Below are positions 56,220 through 64,000 of a stretch of 64,000 nt of DNA, piece by piece. Source of the stretch: Clostridia bacterium (lineage in GTDB: Bacteria; Bacillota; Clostridia; Lachnospirales; Lachnospiraceae). The stretch spans positions 1 to 64,000 of the forward strand of contig CAJTHL010000017.1 of assembly GCA_910576205.1 (NCBI GenBank). The letters run 5' to 3'. The notes under the pieces are model-generated. The model was not told the DNA's origin. It saw nothing but the letters and a program-made list of their open reading frames with translations, and did not search any database. Position 1 is the first letter of the stretch. Every line of letters starts with the position of its first letter. The position numbers were made by a program, and so were the translations under genes.

Positions 56220-57497
56220 TCAGACCCCCACCACATATTCCACATCTGCGAATCGTACCACGTCCCCAATGGCCAGCAAAACCGTCTCATTTACATCCAG
56301 AAGCCTGTCATTGACAAAGGTTCCGTTTGTGGAATTCAGGTCTGTGAGGAAATAGCCCTGCTCCCGCTTTTCAATCTTTGCGTGAATCCTGCTGATCGTT
56401 GGATGGACAATAAGCCCATCCACCGCGCCCTCTTTTTTGCCGATCAGAAAAGAATCCCTGTGAATGGGAAGCCCGGCTATCGTGGGATTTGCGCCATATA
56501 AGGTAAGTCTTTTTCCCTGTCGGTCTGAAAGCAGCCGGGTTTCCCCCTGGAAAGAGCCCATTACCCTTTTATCCGTTTCTGCTTCCGCAAAAGGTTCCTC
56601 TCCAAACATTCCTCCCCCTAAAAAAGCGTCTCCCTCCTGGCAGAGAAGATGCTCCTCCCTGGAATTTTCTCTCCTTCCCCAGGGCCATTTTCTCCCTGCC
56701 CCCTTCTTTTTCTGCTCTGTTTCCGCAGTTCTCTTCTTCCCAGACTCTGCACTTTTTGTTCCCTTTCTTTTCGTCTGTTTTTTCTTGCGGTTCTCTCCCG
56801 GATCATCCGCCCAGCCTTCCACTGTCTTTCCTCCCAGAGCTTCCTCCTTCCAAGCTCCATAAACGCTTTCCGGTTCCGCAATCTTCCTAACGATTGCCGT
56901 CTCCTTCGGGTTCTCCCAGGACAGGCGTACCTTTTTTGCGGACACACAGCTATCTGGTTTTTGCTCCTGAAGCTTTATGATCTCCTCTATGGAACAGTTT
57001 TCCTCACTGGCCATCTTGTAGATTTCATAACCCAGTTCCACTCCGGCGCGGTCCTGGCGGTCAAGCTTTCCAAGCAGGTATTCCGCCAGCTCAAAAAACT
57101 GTTCCTGCACAGGTTTTTCATAATAGGGAAAATAACACAGCTCTGGCATATCCGTATCCAGATTCAGATAAATATATTCCGGCCGCAGCATCAAGCGGTT
57201 TACATCCAGCAGATATTCCCTGGCTCCCTGGAGGGCCATGTAAATCCCTTTTAAAAGGCCCATTAAATCTCCATATGTCAGCCGTTTGCGCTCCAGTATA
57301 ATATCCAGCGGCTGACGTGAGGTCACCTCATAGCAGAAACGCTGCTGCTCATTTAATCTCTGAAGCGTACATTTCAGCAGGCCCGGAATCTGGTTTTCCT
57401 CCAGCATATAAATCTCATAACCTTCCTTTGTCGTCTCCTGCTGCTCTTCCAGAATCATATAATTGTGATCCAGCTCCCTCTTATATTCCAGTTTCAT
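56220..57497 (-). CDS. DUF6382-like protein with C-terminal FHA domain
   Basis: 425 residues. N-terminal 190 residues follow the DUF6382 pattern (EYKRELDHNYMILEE, ILERKRLTYGDLMGLLKGIY, YIYLNLDTDMPELCYFPYY). A basic linker is followed by FHA: DGLIVHPTISRIHAKIEK and LTDLNSTNGTFVNDRLL. FHA binds phosphothreonine, so a Ser/Thr kinase partner may exist outside the window. Last gene of the Tad cluster. Confidence 0.85.
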   Translation of the reverse strand: MKLEYKRELDHNYMILEEQQETTKEGYEIYMLEENQIPGLLKCTLQRLNEQQRFCYEVTSRQPLDIILERKRLTYGDLMGLLKGIYMALQGAREYLLDVNRLMLRPEYIYLNLDTDMPELCYFPYYEKPVQEQFFELAEYLLGKLDRQDRAGVELGYEIYKMASEENCSIEEIIKLQEQKPDSCVSAKKVRLSWENPKETAIVRKIAEPESVYGAWKEEALGGKTVEGWADDPGENRKKKQTKRKGTKSAESGKKRTAETEQKKKGAGRKWPWGRRENSREEHLLCQEGDAFLGGGMFGEEPFAEAETDKRVMGSFQGETRLLSDRQGKRLTLYGANPTIAGLPIHRDSFLIGKKEGAVDGLIVHPTISRIHAKIEKREQGYFLTDLNSTNGTFVNDRLLDVNETVLLAIGDVVRFADVEYVVGV

Positions 57498-57552
57498 CTG
57501 TAATCCGCCTCCAATCCGTTTCCATTCTGCGCCTGTCTGGGCAGATGTTGTT

Positions 57553-58008
57553 TTAATAACACCTTTGTAAATCCTCTATTTTTTTTCTCATTCTTAAGCT
57601 GTCAACAGGGTTTATCCGCAAAGCTTCTTTTTCCGCACTAAAAGAGATCCCCTGCAGAAAATCCGTGCTGCCTTCTATGCGAACCTGCACTTTTTCTGCC
57701 GTAACCTGCGCTTCCACCCTATAGGACGAGCAGGCCAGCCTTCTGTTTTCCAGCAAAGCCTTTACTTCCTTTTCCGCAAAAAGTTCCATCTCCCTCTGGC
57801 TGCTGTTTCTCCAGGCTGCGGATTTCTGGGCTGCCTCATAGGCTGCGGACACAAAAATACTGGTGTCATGGAAATACAGAACGGTCTGTACAAAGACCGC
57901 CAGAAGAAAGCAGATAAAGGGGAAAATGAGAGATGCCTCCACAGTAAAGCTGCCTCTTTTTCCTTTCCTGTTTTCTGTTTTCACTCCTTGCTCTTTTGTT
58001 ATTTTCAA
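57553..58008 (-). CDS. TadE-like pilus assembly protein
   Basis: 151 residues from TTG eight bases after GGGAGGG, overlapping the peptidase stop. RGSFTVEASLIFPFICFLLAVFV is the TadE-type N-terminus with the invariant Glu. The remaining part is extracytoplasmic. Pseudopilin-like. Confidence 0.82.
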   Translation of the reverse strand: MKITKEQGVKTENRKGKRGSFTVEASLIFPFICFLLAVFVQTVLYFHDTSIFVSAAYEAAQKSAAWRNSSQREMELFAEKEVKALLENRRLACSSYRVEAQVTAEKVQVRIEGSTDFLQGISFSAEKEALRINPVDSLRMRKKIEDLQRCY

Positions 58009-58430
58009 ATCAACAACCCTCCCACATAGGCCGCCAGCAGAAACGGCACAAACGGAATCTCCGTTTTTTTCCCTGCCTTTTTGATTGCCAGAAGCAGCAG
58101 TGACCATATGGCGCACAGGAAAAGCGCGCCTGACAGAAGCGACAATGTCCCCGCGATTCCCAGATAAACGCCTGCCACGCAGAGCAGGTATCCGTCTCCC
58201 CGGCCGATGGCTCCCCGGCTGAGACAGGACAGAAGCAGCAGCCCGCCTCCTGTCAGTATTCCACCCACAATACCGGCTGGTGTCTGATAAGCATACACAC
58301 CGTTTGTCGCCAGACCCGCCGCCAGAAAAATCCCCAGGCTGACCGGCACTATTTCCTTTTTTCTGCAATCCTGCCAGGCATTCCATGCCAGCAGTATAAT
58401 AACCTGGACAGGTATAATCCAAATTTGCAT
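58005..58430 (-). CDS. Prepilin peptidase, TadV/CpaA type
   Basis: About 141 residues from ATG 11 bases after GGAGTGG; a GTG 15 bases upstream is an alternative. Aspartyl protease motifs: Asp in WQDCRKKEIP and GxGD in GRGDGYLL. Five or six membrane segments. It should cut the leader of the Flp pilin and the TadE-like proteins. Confidence 0.85.
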   Translation of the reverse strand: MQIWIIPVQVIILLAWNAWQDCRKKEIVPVSLGIFLAAGLATNGVYAYQTPAGIVGGILTGGGLLLLSCLSRGAIGRGDGYLLCVAGVYLGIAGTLSLLSGALFLCAIWSLLLLAIKKAGKKTEIPFVPFLLAAYVGGLLI

Positions 58431-58479
58431 AATACTAATATCCACTCCATTTCTGATGCCGTTTCCCGTTCCACACCCA

Positions 58480-59400
58480 CTAGGAACAGCCGCCGCAGGC
58501 TCCCCTCCCCGCCGTCTCGGAAAGGGGCACCAGATAAACGCTTCTCTTTAACCCGGAACAGCTTAAGCTCCGGTGATAACGGTTCCCATAGTCTGTCACG
58601 TATACCATACCGCTGTTTCCCTGGCTGCAGCAGCTTTCACATGTCTGGTAGCGCTCTCCGTCTCTGTTGCGCATCTCATCCTGTGTGCCTGTGGGAATTG
58701 TCCGGACAGAGAGCGTCAGGTATTTACATTCCATGCTCTGGTGATAAACTGTTCCATAAGGCGTTATATAGACATAGGGCTCTTTTTTTTGGCCTCCCGT
58801 CTCCCCGGTATAGCCGACCCACGCCCGGCACACCTGCCTCTGGACTACCTGGACATGCTTTAGTCCGGGGAAGAGCCAGGGAAGCTTAAATCTATACTCT
58901 GCCACCAGCTCGATTCTGGCATCCTCCTTTAGAATCCTGCTCTTTGCCAGGGAAATCCCTGCGATTCCTCCTTCCACAAAGTCCAGGGCTGCCTTGTCCC
59001 GGCATTTTTCCTTGATTTTCTGGCGTGTACTCCACAAGCCAAAACCCTGCTCTGTCAGCGCTCCTTCGCCGCCATCGCCGGCATACTGCCCCATTTCCCG
59101 TCCCGCGTCCGCCAGAGCCTGGCCTATATCCTGGTGGAGCCGGAATAGCAGAAAAAGGCATAAAAAGCCGGAAAGGAAGTACCAGAATAAGGGTAAAACC
59201 AGGGCCGCCTCTACGGTGAGGCTTCCCTGGCATCCCATTGTGCCCCGACATTTTCTTCTCCTGGTGAAGATGGGACCGGATGTTCTCCCAGACGTATCCA
59301 GATTCTGAATCTGTAATCCGTTTCTTTTTCTGCTGTGAGGGCCCGGCCAGCTTTCTGCCTGCCAAGGAAGAACATCCGGTCCCATCCTCCTACCAGTCAT
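58480..59400 (-). CDS. TadE/F-like pseudopilin with Cys-rich repeat end
   Basis: 306 residues from ATG seven bases after GAGGAGG. A 55-residue basic leader precedes CQGSLTVEAALVLPLFWYFL, the TadE-like prepilin segment. The C-terminal part has two similar units (VYITPYGTVYHQSMECKYL and VYVTDYGNRYHRSLSCSGL), each followed by Cys pairs. The long leader before the class IVb-like segment is unusual. Extracytoplasmic role with the Flp pilus. Confidence 0.78.
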   Translation of the reverse strand: MTGRRMGPDVLPWQAESWPGPHSRKRNGLQIQNLDTSGRTSGPIFTRRRKCRGTMGCQGSLTVEAALVLPLFWYFLSGFLCLFLLFRLHQDIGQALADAGREMGQYAGDGGEGALTEQGFGLWSTRQKIKEKCRDKAALDFVEGGIAGISLAKSRILKEDARIELVAEYRFKLPWLFPGLKHVQVVQRQVCRAWVGYTGETGGQKKEPYVYITPYGTVYHQSMECKYLTLSVRTIPTGTQDEMRNRDGERYQTCESCCSQGNSGMVYVTDYGNRYHRSLSCSGLKRSVYLVPLSETAGRGACGGCS

Positions 59401-60862
59401 ACGCAAACCTCCTCTCCGCCTGCCATTTGCCTGCCCCGGAAGCTCCCGCTCCATCCAGAATGCCGGAAAACAAAGACATTCCCTGAAAAGAAACCTGCAG
59501 TGTAAGCCCGTCTACACACTGGTCTACATAGAGATGGCGTCCCCTTTCTGTGGTACGGATTACCCCTTCCATTATGTCCAGCCCCCGCATACATTTTTCT
59601 TTCCGTCCAGCAAAGGTCAGCAGCAGGCGCAGGTAATCCTCGTATCCCTGCCCCATCTCCCAGGTCTGCCCGTCGTAGTCCGCAAGATGGCTTTTCAGTG
59701 TAAACACCTGGGATAGTGGCAGTTTCCAGGAATCTGCAGTCTTTAAAAGAGGGACTTTATTTCCCTGGAGAAGGGCCCGCACGTCCAGCACGCTCTCTCC
59801 ATAGGCCCAGCCAAGAAGAATCACCTGCTGCAAGGCCTCTACCAGTTCCGGCATCAGGGTAAAGCCGACCAGAAGCCCGGCCAGGGCATACGCCTCCTGT
59901 TTTTTGCTTTCATCTGTCAAAAGATACGCGTAGTTTGCCCCCTCCCGCAGGAGCAGAAGCCGGTTTACCACTGCCCTTAAGTTTTCCCGGTCGCTCTCTT
60001 TTCCCATGAGAATATACTCCATTTCATAGCCCAGCCAGCTTCCCGCAGGCTTTTCCTGGCAAAGCGCTTCTCTTGCATTTACAAACTTTTCCAGTTCATA
60101 GGTGTGAAACCACTGGTCATTTACCGGGTTTCCAGGAAAACGTCCTGTCGTTTTTTCTCCTTGCAGCAATGCTCTCCTGGAAGGGATTCCCTGCAAAGAA
60201 ACTGTCCTCTGGGACAGATTTTCCGGGTTTTTAATTACCGCTGCCAGAAGCGCGTCATCCTCCTGCCAGAGCTCACTTGTAGGGTCATCCACATCTTCCT
60301 CTTCTTCCTTTAGACGCCTTTGCCGCAAAATCTCCAGGTTCTGGTACTTTTGCTCTCTGGACTCCTCAAAGATGTGCTCTTGACCGCTTAATTCCCTGGC
60401 ATCCCTTTCGGTTTCCATCCAGGACGCCAGCAGGGATGCGCCCCATAAATCCTGCTCATAGGCCACTGCCTGCTCATAAAATCCCATGCCGCCCTCATCC
60501 GTAAGACGGCAATAGTTCCCTGTGTCTATGTTGCTGACCACTGTCTGGAAGGGTACAAAGGCGCTTTTTGCCTCCCCGCCCTCCCAGGACAGGTTCAGAT
60601 ACAGATAGTCCAGTATTTCTGCCTCCACCTTTTCCGCTGATTCCCTTGCCTCCCCGTAGCCGGTATCCACATAAAACAGGCCATATCGCTCCCACAGCTC
60701 TTTCTGGTATTCCGACAAAAAGGAGTATTCACTGAGAACCAGGCTTCTCTGGATATCGCTGCGTTGGGCCTGCCGGTATGCCGATTCCAGGCAGGCCCCC
60801 AGAAGTGCCAGAAACAAAGGCAGCAGCAGACTGAAAAAAACAGTAATCTGCGCCCGCTTCAT
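59390..60862 (-). CDS. DUF5702-like Tad-locus protein
   Basis: 490 residues. QITVFFSLLLPLFLALLGACLESA is a pseudopilin-like N-terminal helix; the rest is extracytoplasmic (SEYSFLSEYQKELWERYGLFYVD). Fits the DUF5702/TadG-like proteins of Lachnospiraceae Tad loci. It overlaps the next gene by 11 bases. Confidence 0.78.
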   Translation of the reverse strand: MKRAQITVFFSLLLPLFLALLGACLESAYRQAQRSDIQRSLVLSEYSFLSEYQKELWERYGLFYVDTGYGEARESAEKVEAEILDYLYLNLSWEGGEAKSAFVPFQTVVSNIDTGNYCRLTDEGGMGFYEQAVAYEQDLWGASLLASWMETERDARELSGQEHIFEESREQKYQNLEILRQRRLKEEEEDVDDPTSELWQEDDALLAAVIKNPENLSQRTVSLQGIPSRRALLQGEKTTGRFPGNPVNDQWFHTYELEKFVNAREALCQEKPAGSWLGYEMEYILMGKESDRENLRAVVNRLLLLREGANYAYLLTDESKKQEAYALAGLLVGFTLMPELVEALQQVILLGWAYGESVLDVRALLQGNKVPLLKTADSWKLPLSQVFTLKSHLADYDGQTWEMGQGYEDYLRLLLTFAGRKEKCMRGLDIMEGVIRTTERGRHLYVDQCVDGLTLQVSFQGMSLFSGILDGAGASGAGKWQAERRFAYDW

Positions 60863-60875
60863 ATGCGCCGCCTCT

Positions 60876-61046
60876 TTAAACTTTGTTGCTCTGTTTCACA
60901 ATTTTCTTGAAAATATCCTCCACCAGCCTGGTAAGCTGCTCCTTAAAGATCAACACCAGGGAAATAAGCACCACCAGAATCAAGATCAGCTCCACAACGC
61001 CGACTCCATCCTCTTCTTTCATAAAACGCAGCCATAAATCCTTCAA
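60876..61046 (-). CDS. Flp-type major pilin
   Basis: 56 residues from TTG seven bases after AGGAGG; ATG at residue 9 is an alternative. EEDGVGVVELILILVVLISLVLIF has a prepilin cleavage point after Gly14, with Glu at +5 of the mature chain, as in Flp pilins. Small enough to be missed by length filters. Confidence 0.85.
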   Translation of the reverse strand: MKDLWLRFMKEEDGVGVVELILILVVLISLVLIFKEQLTRLVEDIFKKIVKQSNKV

Positions 61047-61084
61047 AATTTTTACCTCCTATTCCAGTTCTGCATTCACAGCTC

Positions 61085-62323
61085 TTACATCTGCATTGAC
61101 ATCAACGCTGGAGCGATTACAATTACCATTACTACTCCCAGCATTCCCACCATGGGCAGCAAGAGGCGTGTCCCCGCCTCCTCCCCCTGTCTCCTGGCCA
61201 GGCTCTTGCGCTCCTCGAATGCCTGCCACATTTCCGTCTCCAGCATTGCGCCAAGTCCCCGGGTCCCCTTTCTCACATTCTGTATCAGAAGCCCCGTCAG
61301 TTTCTTGTAGCAGGGAGCCTGACAGCGGTCAGAAAACCGTTCGTAAGCTCTCATTTCTCCCACGCCGCTTTGCATCTCGTAGCCGGTTTTCACCATCTCC
61401 TCATAGGCATAGCGGAGCCTGGCCTGGCCGTTTTTGCGCTTTTCCTGGTAATCACCCGCGATTTTTACCCAGGCGGCTCTACAGGTAAGCCCTGCCTCCA
61501 TGTAGAGTTTTAGTTTGCTGACAATCTCCGGGTAATCCATCTCCATCTGGGCTCTCTTTTTTTCTTCTTTTTTCTCCGCCTCTCTCCGGCCCGCCAGAAC
61601 CTGAAAAACGGCGCCTGCCGCCCCCAGAAGCAATATGGAAATTCCTCTTTTATTTACCGGCCTCTTCCAGGAAAGCTGTATATCCCCGGCTTTCCTGGGA
61701 AGCTCCTGCTGTTCCTTATATCCGGAATCCTGCCCCTTTTGCTCCACCGCCCTCCAGAGCGCCTGGAAAAACTGCTCTTTCTCTGTAATGTCCGGCGGAT
61801 ACACCCGCAGGTAAAAGGTTCTTAACAGGACTTCCTCCTCCCATTGAAGCTTTGCCGTAAGCTTTGTCACTACGCCCTCCTGGGGCAGTTCCTGCTGCTC
61901 GAGGCTTCCGTCGGAATGAACGGGGCTTTCTGAGGGGATACTCCACTCTATGGACAAAGGCAGCCCGTCCATCTCCCGGGGAAGCTTAAGCGGGGTTTTT
62001 ATATGTTCCGCATCCGGGTTTTCCCCCAGAATCCAGGTATCCAGCCCTGCCGCGGTCTGCTCCAGATATTCCCGTATTTCCTCCCTGGACAGCTTCCGCT
62101 CTTCTACGGAAACAGAAATTTTTTCCCTTCCATGCTCCCAATGCACTTCCAGCTCTTCCTCCCTGTTCCCCTGCCCCATCCGGGGACGTTCCAGAAAATA
62201 CCCTTTAGGCAGCTCACTGTCCTGAAGGTCCAGAACAAACAGAGCGGTTCCCCCTATGACCCCTGCCAGAAACAGCAGCAGGGGCTTTAGCAGTTTTTTT
62301 ATAGTTAAATCATCAAATTTCAA
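61085..62323 (-). CDS. tadC: TadC-like inner membrane protein
   Basis: 412 residues from TTG overlapping the TadB stop. The C-terminal half is T2SSF-like: MEMDYPEIVSKLKLYMEAGLT, CYKKLTGLLIQNVRKGTRGL, EEAGTRLLLPMVGMLGVVMVIV. The N-terminal 200 residues form an extracytoplasmic region after one membrane helix, a Firmicutes-type extension. Confidence 0.87.
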   Translation of the reverse strand: MKFDDLTIKKLLKPLLLFLAGVIGGTALFVLDLQDSELPKGYFLERPRMGQGNREEELEVHWEHGREKISVSVEERKLSREEIREYLEQTAAGLDTWILGENPDAEHIKTPLKLPREMDGLPLSIEWSIPSESPVHSDGSLEQQELPQEGVVTKLTAKLQWEEEVLLRTFYLRVYPPDITEKEQFFQALWRAVEQKGQDSGYKEQQELPRKAGDIQLSWKRPVNKRGISILLLGAAGAVFQVLAGRREAEKKEEKKRAQMEMDYPEIVSKLKLYMEAGLTCRAAWVKIAGDYQEKRKNGQARLRYAYEEMVKTGYEMQSGVGEMRAYERFSDRCQAPCYKKLTGLLIQNVRKGTRGLGAMLETEMWQAFEERKSLARRQGEEAGTRLLLPMVGMLGVVMVIVIAPALMSMQM

Positions 62324-63059
62324 TCTGCACCAGCCTTTTTCCCAATCTCCAGATAACTACATATACCGCCAGACAGCCCGCCATCAAAAGCCTTCCCGCA
62401 AGCCCCTTGTAGAGCACATCCAAAAACCCGCCGGAGGTCAGACGCAGGTAAAAAAGCATTCCAAAGGGCATAAGGCTCATGATATTCTGCTCGTATTTCC
62501 GGGATGCAAGTATGGTTTCAATCTCCCGTTCCATCTCAAGCTTCTCCCCTATGGTGCGCACGGTATTTCCGATCACCTTTGTGAGATCCTGGCCGCTGCG
62601 TTTTGCCGCTGCAAATACATCCGCAAACACACCGGCATCCTCCATACCGCTTCTTCCTGCAAAATCCAGGAAAACCTGCTCCACTGTCTGGCCGGATTCG
62701 ATTTTGCGCCGCATCTCTTCCAGTTCCCGGGTCATATAGGCCTTATGCCATTCCATCATGCGAAGATCCCTGGCCGCTTCCCTAAGAGCGTTTTCCACAG
62801 AAAATCCTGCCTGCAGCGCCGTGGAAATGCTCTTTATCCCTTCCCGGAATTGAAGCTTAAGCTCCCGCAGTCTCTGCTCCGCCCTCTCCCGCCTCTTCCA
62901 TTTATAGAAAAAAGCCAGAAAGGGAATCCCTGGTACAGCCGCCAGAAGGGTGTCAAAAAACAATACCGCAGCCACAAATACCAGGGCCGCCCCCTCCATG
63001 CCGTAAAGTATCCACTCCCGGAGGGAAAAGCGGTATTCCCGGTAGTCGATGGTTCCCAC
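62313..63059 (-). CDS. tadB: TadB-like inner membrane protein
   Basis: 248 residues from GTG. FREGIKSISTALQAGFSVENAL and FADVFAAAKRSGQDLTKVIGNT are T2SSF-family marks. Forms the platform with TadC for the pilus ATPase. Membrane segments at both ends. Confidence 0.9.
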   Translation of the reverse strand: MGTIDYREYRFSLREWILYGMEGAALVFVAAVLFFDTLLAAVPGIPFLAFFYKWKRRERAEQRLRELKLQFREGIKSISTALQAGFSVENALREAARDLRMMEWHKAYMTRELEEMRRKIESGQTVEQVFLDFAGRSGMEDAGVFADVFAAAKRSGQDLTKVIGNTVRTIGEKLEMEREIETILASRKYEQNIMSLMPFGMLFYLRLTSGGFLDVLYKGLAGRLLMAGCLAVYVVIWRLGKRLVQIEI

Positions 63060-63064
63060 CTCCT

Positions 63065-64000
63065 TTACTTTATATCAGACTTTACACGCTTCCTGTGTGC
63101 AGCCGCTGCGCCTGGGACTGGTTTCTGGCAGCAGCTTAGCCGTCCTGTCCCATTGGCGTCTGTCTCATAGGAAAACAGCGGCTCCAGGCGGATAGCGCCC
63201 TCCTCATACCCGGAAACTTTCGTGATCTCCAGCACCTTTCTGCTTCCGTCCGGCAAACGTCCAAGATGAATAAAAAGGTCTATGGCGGAAGCAATCTGGC
63301 GGCGGACAGCCTCCAGAGGGATATCCATGCCCATTAATACCATCATTTCCAGGCGGCTTAGCATATCCGCCGTGCTGTTGGCATGGCCTGTGCTTAGGGA
63401 ACCGTCATGCCCCGTATTCATAGCCTGCAGCATGTCCACCGCCTCGCTTCCCCGCACTTCTCCCACCAGAATTCTGTCCGGCCGCATCCGAAGGGCCGCC
63501 CGGATGAGATCCCTTATGGTAATCTCCCCGGTTCCCTCCGTGTTGGCGTTTCTCGCCTCCAGACTGACCAGATTGGGGACATGGCGGATTTGGAGCTCCG
63601 CGTTGTCCTCAATGGTAATCACACGCTCCTGCACCGGAATGAACTGGGACAGGGCGTTTAAAAATGTAGTTTTTCCAGAGCCTGTGCCACCGCTGATAAA
63701 AAGATTCCTGCCTGTGGCAACCGCCTCCTTGAGAAAATCCACCGCCTCCTGGGTCACAGACCCCCAGGCCACAAGCTGCTCCATGGTGATGGGTTCCCTG
63801 GGGAATCTGCGGATGGTAACAATAGGGCCGTTTAGCGCCACCGGATCCAGAACCACGTTTACCCTGGCCCCGTCGGGCAGGCGCGCGTCGGCAATGGGGT
63901 GGGCTTTGGATACCGCCCGGTTGGAAAAGCTGACAATCTGCTGGACCAGATCTTCCAGCTTCTGCTTTGACGAAAAACGCTTGTCCCATCTGGTCAGCCT
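63065..64000 (-). CDS. TadA/CpaF pilus ATPase, partial
   Basis: The 3' 312 codons; the start lies beyond the right edge. In frame from base 64000 (RLTRWDKRFS...). ARLPDGARVNVVLDPVAL, ISGGTGSGKTTFLNAL (Walker A), ITIEDNAELQI (Asp box), ILVGEVRGSEAVDML (Walker B) and STGHANSTADMLSRLE (His box) are complete. It powers Flp pilus assembly. Not to be confused with the tRNA deaminase TadA at 42874. Confidence 0.95.
   Translation of the reverse strand, partial: RLTRWDKRFSSKQKLEDLVQQIVSFSNRAVSKAHPIADARLPDGARVNVVLDPVALNGPIVTIRRFPREPITMEQLVAWGSVTQEAVDFLKEAVATGRNLFISGGTGSGKTTFLNALSQFIPVQERVITIEDNAELQIRHVPNLVSLEARNANTEGTGEITIRDLIRAALRMRPDRILVGEVRGSEAVDMLQAMNTGHDGSLSTGHANSTADMLSRLEMMVLMGMDIPLEAVRRQIASAIDLFIHLGRLPDGSRKVLEITKVSGYEEGAIRLEPLFSYETDANGTGRLSCCQKPVPGAAAAHRKRVKSDIK

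Noticed and set aside
57553..58422. 289-codon single frame spanning peptidase and TadE regions
   Set aside because: Its first half is the out-of-frame shadow of the prepilin peptidase. The real TadE-like gene starts at the TTG at 58008.

Overview
The window looks like a chromosomal segment of a Gram-positive gut Clostridia, most likely Lachnospiraceae. The inference rests on a long Bacillus/Clostridium-type SRP RNA, strong AGGAGG ribosome sites with frequent TTG and GTG starts, a Tad pilus locus with DUF5702-like and FHA partners, and a phage gene set typical of this family. No species can be named from the sequence.

Positions 258-42366 are a complete-looking temperate siphovirus prophage. 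It is bounded by a 28-bp perfect direct repeat, the right copy of which is the 3' end of a tRNA-Ser(CGA) gene. From left to right it holds: a left-end accessory pair (small HTH protein and a divergent small conserved gene), lysis genes (amidase with SPOR, holin), an invertible tail-fibre locus (3.39-7.21 kb), tail genes, head genes, packaging genes, a stand-alone ParA gene with its own promoter and terminator, an ArpU-like regulator, a replication block (SNF2 helicase, VRR-NUC nuclease, VapE-type primase/helicase, family A polymerase, DUF2815, DUF2800), a Cro-like protein, a tRNA-like relic, duplicated promoter leaders, a CI-type S24 repressor, an Ltp-type superinfection-exclusion protein, an Uma2 nuclease and the integrase.

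The most interesting locus is 3.39-7.21 kb. Four copies of a 17-bp site (consensus CAAGCCCTAAGTGCGAA) bracket alternative C-terminal ends for one collagen-stalked tail fibre. Two cassettes lie in the silent + orientation and two in the gene orientation. All four sites sit in the same reading frame. A dedicated XerC/D-like tyrosine recombinase with its own promoter and terminator lies between them. Next to it is a par/Fst-like type I toxin-antitoxin candidate: a 28-residue membrane peptide and a convergent small RNA carrying a repeat of the toxin start region. Inversion would swap the receptor-binding end of the fibre while the N-terminal stalk stays constant.

From 42.34 kb onward the window is host chromosome: tRNA-Ser and SRP RNA, tadA, a DUF6128-like protein, ksgA, a TatD nuclease, two paralogous Gfo/Idh/MocA oxidoreductases flanking a hemerythrin-CheX-like-receiver fusion, an acid-sugar type operon (aldolase, TRAP transporter DctPQM, 2-hydroxyacid dehydrogenase, oxidoreductase) under a divergently unlinked LacI-type regulator with a palindromic operator, and finally a Tad/Flp pilus cluster whose TadA/CpaF ATPase runs off the right edge.
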